DNA of 64,000 nucleotides, from NCBI GenBank assembly GCA_946186115.1, contig CAMHLV010000007.1, positions 1 to 64,000 on the forward strand, given 5' to 3'. A program made the position numbers and the translations under genes. Under the pieces are notes generated by a model. That model ran no database searches, was not told the origin of the DNA, and saw only the letters and a program-made list of their open reading frames with translations. Shown piece by piece: positions 59,571 to 64,000 of this stretch (the first letter of the stretch is position 1; each line of letters starts with the position of its first letter). The DNA is from an uncultured Prevotella sp. GTDB lineage: Bacteria; Bacteroidota; Bacteroidia; Bacteroidales; Bacteroidaceae.

Positions 59571-61022
59571 CTATTTGGGTTCATTATAGTCCCCCTTCCC
59601 TTTGGAAGGGGTTAGGGGTTGGTTATCCCAGCTGTCAGTACGGAAGGAGGATACGGGCAGACCATCGTGCATCAGGTCGCCTTCCACCCAGTCACGGAAA
59701 GCATAGCGCACCGCAATGGGCTTCTTCACTTCGTTGCTCTTGACATAGACGCGATTGCGCGATACCCAGGCCTCTGCGGGATGGAATACACGGTCTTCGC
59801 CGGCCACCTCGAAGTTGTTGCTATGAGGGCCATGCTCGAAGTAAACCCACTCCTTGGAGCGGTCAAAGCTGATGATGCAGGTGTCGTTCTGGAAGGTTAC
59901 CTCTTTGTAAACAGCGAAGTCAGGCAGTCCTTTTACGTTGTAGGTATTACTCAGTGCGAGAAGTGCCAGGCGTTCACCGGCCTGACGCTTCTTTCTGGGA
60001 TGGATGCCATATTCCAGACCGGCATCCATCAGCACAGCCATGCGGGCATTGGGAATCAGTGCTTCTGCCTTCATCTGCTGCTCGCGTAACAGCTGGCTAT
60101 TCTTCCATCCGATGAGGCTGTAGTCGTAGGGAGCTATCTGACAGTAATAGAAGGGGAAGTCGCCCTGCTTCCACTCTGCACGCCACCCCTCAACCATACG
60201 TGCCATTAGCGGAGCATAGTAGTCGTAGCGTGGGATGTTGTCCTCGCCCTGATACCAGATGGCACCCTTCATGGTATAGCCGATGAGCGGTTTCAGTTGT
60301 CCGTTATAGAGTGCCGTGGGACAGCGTTGCTGCAACTTCTTCACGTCATCCTCGGTAATGTTTTGCTGCACCTTGGGAAAGGCTTTCAGCCAGTCGGCCT
60401 TCATCCAGGCCTCGCAGGCCGAACCGCCCCACGAGGTTACGATAAGTCCCACGGGAACATCTAATGTTGCACGCAGAGCCCGTCCGAAGTAGTAGGCCGT
60501 AGCCGAGAAGTCACGTACGCTGGCGCTGTTGGCTTCGCTCCACTGTCCCGTCACGTCGTCAATAGGTGTCAGCGAGGCGTGGCGCTTCACGGTAAAGAGG
60601 CGCAGTTGGCTATCCTTACAGCGCAGGAGTTCTTCTGTCGTCCCCTCGACGGGCTGTTGCTTGAAGCCCTTCATCTGCATCTCCATGTTCGACTGGCCCG
60701 AGCATATCCACACCTCTCCAATCATCACATTGCTCAACTGAACGGTGTCGCCATCCCTAAACCAGATGGAGTATGGGCCTCCTGCCTTGGGAGTCTTTAT
60801 TACCACCTCAAAACGACCATCCCAGTGAGCGGAAGTCGAGTGGGATTTCTTGTCCCACGACGTCAGAACCATAATTTTCTTCCCAGGTTCTGCCCATCCC
60901 CAGATGTGACACTCGGTCTGCTGTTGCAATACCATACCATCAGAGAAGAAGGCTGGTAGTTTCACTTTCGCTTGGACATGTAGTGCACAGATAATGCCTA
61001 TTAAAAAGATTAGTCTCTTCAT
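59571..61022 (-). CDS. Sialate O-acetylesterase-type carbohydrate esterase (SGNH)
   Basis: The 483-aa exported esterase has a signal peptide (MKRLIFLIGIICALHVQA). The SGNH nucleophile is Ser111 in WICSGQSNMEMQ. Further blocks are VGLIVTSWGGSACEAW and MKGAIWYQGEDN, with a late Asp/His pair in MDAGLEYGIHPRKK, as in the SIAE/CE20-like group. Bacterial members of pectin and xylan loci remove acetyl groups from plant glycans, which fits the GH106 and GH2 neighbours better than sialic acid. A GC-rich tract at the 3' end (59588-59622) encodes QPLTPSKGKGD, replacing part of the C-terminus. It starts 3 nt after the GH106 gene ends. Confidence 0.87.
   Translation of the reverse strand: MKRLIFLIGIICALHVQAKVKLPAFFSDGMVLQQQTECHIWGWAEPGKKIMVLTSWDKKSHSTSAHWDGRFEVVIKTPKAGGPYSIWFRDGDTVQLSNVMIGEVWICSGQSNMEMQMKGFKQQPVEGTTEELLRCKDSQLRLFTVKRHASLTPIDDVTGQWSEANSASVRDFSATAYYFGRALRATLDVPVGLIVTSWGGSACEAWMKADWLKAFPKVQQNITEDDVKKLQQRCPTALYNGQLKPLIGYTMKGAIWYQGEDNIPRYDYYAPLMARMVEGWRAEWKQGDFPFYYCQIAPYDYSLIGWKNSQLLREQQMKAEALIPNARMAVLMDAGLEYGIHPRKKRQAGERLALLALSNTYNVKGLPDFAVYKEVTFQNDTCIISFDRSKEWVYFEHGPHSNNFEVAGEDRVFHPAEAWVSRNRVYVKSNEVKKPIAVRYAFRDWVEGDLMHDGLPVSSFRTDSWDNQPLTPSKGKGDYNEPK
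59588..59622 (-). repeat. GC-rich tract at the 3' end of the esterase gene
   Basis: The plus strand reads GTCCCCCTTCCCTTTGGAAG followed by GGGTTAGGGGTTGG. It encodes NQPLTPSKGKGDY at the extreme C-terminus of the esterase. It contains an internal CCCTTCC...GGAAGGG inverted repeat. Confidence 0.65.
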
Positions 61023-61025
61023 ATT

Positions 61026-64000
61026 TTATTTTTCTATTTTGATTTCTGGTTGAGCGATGAGGCCTGCTGGTAATAATGCGTCGCCCTTCGTACGATACTT
61101 GGCATTCGTCCAGATGCCTTCATAGGGTGCTTTTCCCTGGTCGAGGCCGCGCAGGGCATTGTGCCAGGTATTGACGACCTCAATCTCTATCGTGTTCTTG
61201 CCTTTCTGCAAGGCTCCTGTAATCTCTACCTCGTAAGGCGCTGTCCACACTATGCCGCAGTCCTTACCGTTGATCCACACGTGAGCGATATCTTTCACGT
61301 TTGGCAACGACAGCCAGGTACGACCAGTAGGCATCTGCTTGGATTTCAGTTTTAGGGTTGTCGTATAGCGGGCATGTCCGCTGAAGTAGCGGATGCGGTC
61401 GTCCGCATGTTGGCTCCAATCGAAGAGTTGTTGGTTATGGAGGGTGATGCCACTCTCGCGGAAAGTGACATCCCAAGGCCCATAAACCATACAAATGGTC
61501 TGACCCTTTGTGTGATTTGTCACAAGGGGACTGGTTCTGTGAGCAGTGGTGACAAAGCATGATGCATAGGCAGGCAGCGTGATGGAGCCGTCGTACGGCG
61601 AATATTCGTCAGTGACGGGGTTGTAGATGACTGCGTCTTTCGTGTCGCCACGGAATTGGGGCGAAAAAGTATGGACCTCTGCCGTCTGGTTAGCCAGGAA
61701 GTAGATATCCTCGTCGGCATTGGTGCGATGGGTATAGGCAATACCCTTGGGCAACACTACGTCGCGAGGGATGTTTTCGAAGATGTCCTGCTGGTAAGGC
61801 TTGTCGATGATGACAACACCCTGTTGGCGCAATTGGGCAATCCTTGCCTTGACCTCTTTGGACACCAACGTACCTTGCGGAATGACCAGCACCTTGTAGT
61901 TAAAAGGCTGCGTCAGCAAGGCATCCTTGTTCATCGAGTCATACTGATAGCCGTGCAAGGGGTTGATCCAGTCTTTCAGGTCTATGATGCCGGCAGAGTG
62001 CCATACGCCTACGGGCGATTCTTCCATGGGTTGTCCCACGTTGGCCAGTCGCTTGCGCTCGGAGGCTATGCGCTCCGGACCAAAGAGACCAGGCAGCATA
62101 GACACCAGGCGGTCAGGCGTAAAAGCGCGACGTGGCATCTCGTCACCAGTATATACAGCAATGTCAACGACGGGTTTTCCTCTTTGCAGGTATTTTTGGC
62201 ATCGTGTGATATAGTCAACCAATGCCTTGACCTCAGGGAACCATGTCTGGTCGCGCTGGAAGAAGAGACCTATTCCGTCGAGGGTCATACCTGGTTTACG
62301 GTCGAGCCACGGGTTATGTGTGTTGACGTGGAAGAAGAGGCGGTTCATGCCTAATGCGAAGTTACGGTCGAGCAAGGGCTTGATGCTGGCCGGTGTCTCG
62401 TCCCACACGCCGCGCACCTCGGTAAACCCTTCTGCCTGTACGATTTGCTTGCCATAGACATGTGCACCGCTGATGGCGTCGAGCATATCTGTGGGTTTGT
62501 CGTGGGTAGGTGAGTTCAGCCAGTATTCTCCCATGGGAACATCCACATATTTGTAATGGTCCATACCGTCCGAGACCATGGTGGGGGCAACGCTCTCTGA
62601 TGACAGTTGTACGCCGTATTCGCGGGCTTTCTGCCTGACGGTAGCGAAAAACTTCTCATTGATGAGTTCGTTGATGGTCAGGCGGACGTCGCGCAGCACC
62701 TTGTCACTCTTAGCCGCCGACTCGATGGGGATACCTATCATGACAGGCAGCCATGGAATCAGGTCGTAGCCGCGGCGGACCTTGAACTCCTGGGCGAAGT
62801 CCTTGCTCCAGTTCTGCGAACCGCATTCCCAGGAGTCAACGTGTAGGTATTTTATCACATTGGCATGAGGGCGCTGCTTGAATAGTCCGAACCATGAATC
62901 TACCTGCTTGCTGACCGCCTGCGGTGAGAACTTGTCACATTCCAACCCCTTGGCACCACCAGCCGTAGCATTGGTGTGACCAGTCGAGGTGTGGCCAATG
63001 CGGATAATTCGGTAAACATAGGTATTATTATCTAAATCCTGCAGCGTATAGCCCGTTACGCTGTCTCCATCCAGTGTTAACCGGGCAATCTCATGCTGTT
63101 GCCAGCAGATACTATCGGGCAATTCCTGAGCGTTGGCTTCTGGGGCAATACGCCACACATAGCCAGCCTTGCCTTCCCAGTTGTCGATTCGTGGCTGGGC
63201 ATAGAACGTTGCATTCTTTAGTCCTAAACGGGGACGCCACTTGGCTGCGTCTAAGTCCTCGCTGCCGGGCTCCGTCCGCTTAGGAGTCCATGACAGGCGC
63301 CAGAAACGGGCCTCAGTAGGCGGAATGGTAAAAGTAGTGTTATGGTCGTAGTTCTGCCATCCCTGACGTGGTGGAACGAGTTGCTTGACGCAACGGAAAT
63401 CAACACCGTCATCACTCACCTCAACAGCCATGCGCTGGGCTTGTATGTTTGTACCGTTGGCGGCTATCTCAATATTAGTAAACTGTCGTTTTGCTCCCAT
63501 GTCGAAAGCAATCCAAGCCGGTTCTGAAGCAGTAAAGATGCCTTTGGCATTGCGCGTCATGGTGGGAGACATCATGACAGGTATTTTCTCCAAGTCGCGT
63601 TGCAGGTCGAAATTATACGGAAAAGGATGGAAGTGCAAGCGCGTCAGTGGGATGGCAAAGGTGGCAATGTCTTCGTAATAGCCCTCATAGCCTTCAGGCC
63701 GATGCAGTTTCATGCCTCCTTTCCGATGAATAATCTCCTTTAAGCTTCCTACTGCTAGGGTATCACAATAAACCACTTTCTGCATTGACTCTTCGGGTGA
63801 TATCCACGGTCCGCCAGCCAGTGCGAAGCCATCGCAGACATGGATACCCATATCCAAGCCAAGGGAATCGGCTTGGGTGAGGGCCACGTCCACCATGTGC
63901 CAGAAATTCTCACTAAGGGCATCGGCTGTGCCTTCATACTCAGGACGTTCAGCCGCACCACGTATCGGCATCAGGTAACAGCCTCCTAAGCCTACGTCCT
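61026..64000 (-). CDS. GH106 alpha-L-rhamnosidase (5' part missing)
   Basis: The reverse frame stays open to the window end; upstream of the first inner ATG (63971) it still reads DVGLGGCYLMPIRG, so the true start is outside. About 990 residues are visible. The GH106 barrel is recognised by HMVDVALTQADSLGLDMGIHV, SSESVAPTMVSDGMDHYKYVDVPMGEYW, IVQAEGFTEVRGVWDETP and GMNRLFFHVNTHNPWL; candidate catalytic glutamates lie in SSESV and QAEGF. An embedded beta-sandwich (about 140-240) and a C-terminal GH2-like jelly roll (HVWINGKDCGIVWTAPYEVEITGAL) are present. It releases alpha-L-rhamnose, pointing to rhamnogalacturonan as the target of this cluster. Confidence 0.87.
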   Translation of the reverse strand, partial: DVGLGGCYLMPIRGAAERPEYEGTADALSENFWHMVDVALTQADSLGLDMGIHVCDGFALAGGPWISPEESMQKVVYCDTLAVGSLKEIIHRKGGMKLHRPEGYEGYYEDIATFAIPLTRLHFHPFPYNFDLQRDLEKIPVMMSPTMTRNAKGIFTASEPAWIAFDMGAKRQFTNIEIAANGTNIQAQRMAVEVSDDGVDFRCVKQLVPPRQGWQNYDHNTTFTIPPTEARFWRLSWTPKRTEPGSEDLDAAKWRPRLGLKNATFYAQPRIDNWEGKAGYVWRIAPEANAQELPDSICWQQHEIARLTLDGDSVTGYTLQDLDNNTYVYRIIRIGHTSTGHTNATAGGAKGLECDKFSPQAVSKQVDSWFGLFKQRPHANVIKYLHVDSWECGSQNWSKDFAQEFKVRRGYDLIPWLPVMIGIPIESAAKSDKVLRDVRLTINELINEKFFATVRQKAREYGVQLSSESVAPTMVSDGMDHYKYVDVPMGEYWLNSPTHDKPTDMLDAISGAHVYGKQIVQAEGFTEVRGVWDETPASIKPLLDRNFALGMNRLFFHVNTHNPWLDRKPGMTLDGIGLFFQRDQTWFPEVKALVDYITRCQKYLQRGKPVVDIAVYTGDEMPRRAFTPDRLVSMLPGLFGPERIASERKRLANVGQPMEESPVGVWHSAGIIDLKDWINPLHGYQYDSMNKDALLTQPFNYKVLVIPQGTLVSKEVKARIAQLRQQGVVIIDKPYQQDIFENIPRDVVLPKGIAYTHRTNADEDIYFLANQTAEVHTFSPQFRGDTKDAVIYNPVTDEYSPYDGSITLPAYASCFVTTAHRTSPLVTNHTKGQTICMVYGPWDVTFRESGITLHNQQLFDWSQHADDRIRYFSGHARYTTTLKLKSKQMPTGRTWLSLPNVKDIAHVWINGKDCGIVWTAPYEVEITGALQKGKNTIEIEVVNTWHNALRGLDQGKAPYEGIWTNAKYRTKGDALLPAGLIAQPEIKIEK

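Overview
The window reads as a chromosomal segment of a plant-glycan-degrading Bacteroidales bacterium, most like Prevotella/Segatella from a rumen or gut. Many genes are preceded by the Bacteroidetes promoter TTTG-N19-21-TAnnTTTG, and Shine-Dalgarno-like leaders are rare. Carbohydrate-active enzymes are dense, several secreted enzymes share a C-terminal tail of the type ...YDLxGRRV...KGIYIxNGKKxxxK, and core genes have Bacteroidales neighbourhoods (DUF4254 beside GT9; prmC, recX and ribD together). I saw no rRNA, tRNA, CRISPR array, transposase or phage gene.

Layout. 1-2.3 kb: a truncated kelch-like exported protein, two small membrane/secreted proteins and a 53-aa acidic peptide. 2.3-6.5 kb: a secreted CE1-type esterase facing cysS. 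6.5-17.8 kb: a minus-strand pectin block with a PL1 pectate lyase, a second PL1 lyase, a papain-like lipoprotein, a giant GH28-CE8 fusion and a 56-aa acidic peptide. 17.9-28.5 kb: a U32/TrhP-like protein, dGTPase, a GH35-type glycosidase, a tandem pair of Cache-HAMP sensors (one kinase-dead), an M3 oligopeptidase and a Bcp peroxiredoxin. 28.5-38 kb: a minus-strand glycosidase operon (GH67/GH20-like protein, GH43-GH2-malectin fusion, LacZ-type GH2). 38-42 kb: two glycosyltransferases and a secreted GH13 amylase. 42-47.2 kb: comF, recX, prmC, ribD, rubredoxin, GT9 and DUF4254. 47.3-56.8 kb: an eight-gene plus-strand operon iorA-iorB-aminotransferase-porin-Na+ symporter-paaK-paaK-ACT. 56.8-64 kb: a minus-strand GH2, sialate-O-acetylesterase-like and GH106 rhamnosidase cluster that runs off the window.

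How it fits together. The pectin enzymes cover de-esterification (CE8), polygalacturonan hydrolysis (GH28) and lysis (PL1). The two other glycosidase clusters suit rhamnogalacturonan or decorated side chains. No SusC/SusD pair or hybrid two-component regulator lies in the window. The 47-57 kb operon is a coherent metabolic unit: import of an arylacetate, activation to aryl-acetyl-CoA (PaaK), reductive carboxylation to an arylpyruvate (IorAB) and transamination to an aromatic amino acid, with an ACT protein as a probable sensor; the reverse, catabolic direction is also possible.

The least explained material is small and lies inside genes. Short perfect palindromes and simple or GC-rich repeat tracts occur in frame within coding regions, even in cysS, ribD and prmC. 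Two copies of one 25-bp palindrome sit in the same reading frame in two GH2 genes 25 kb apart.
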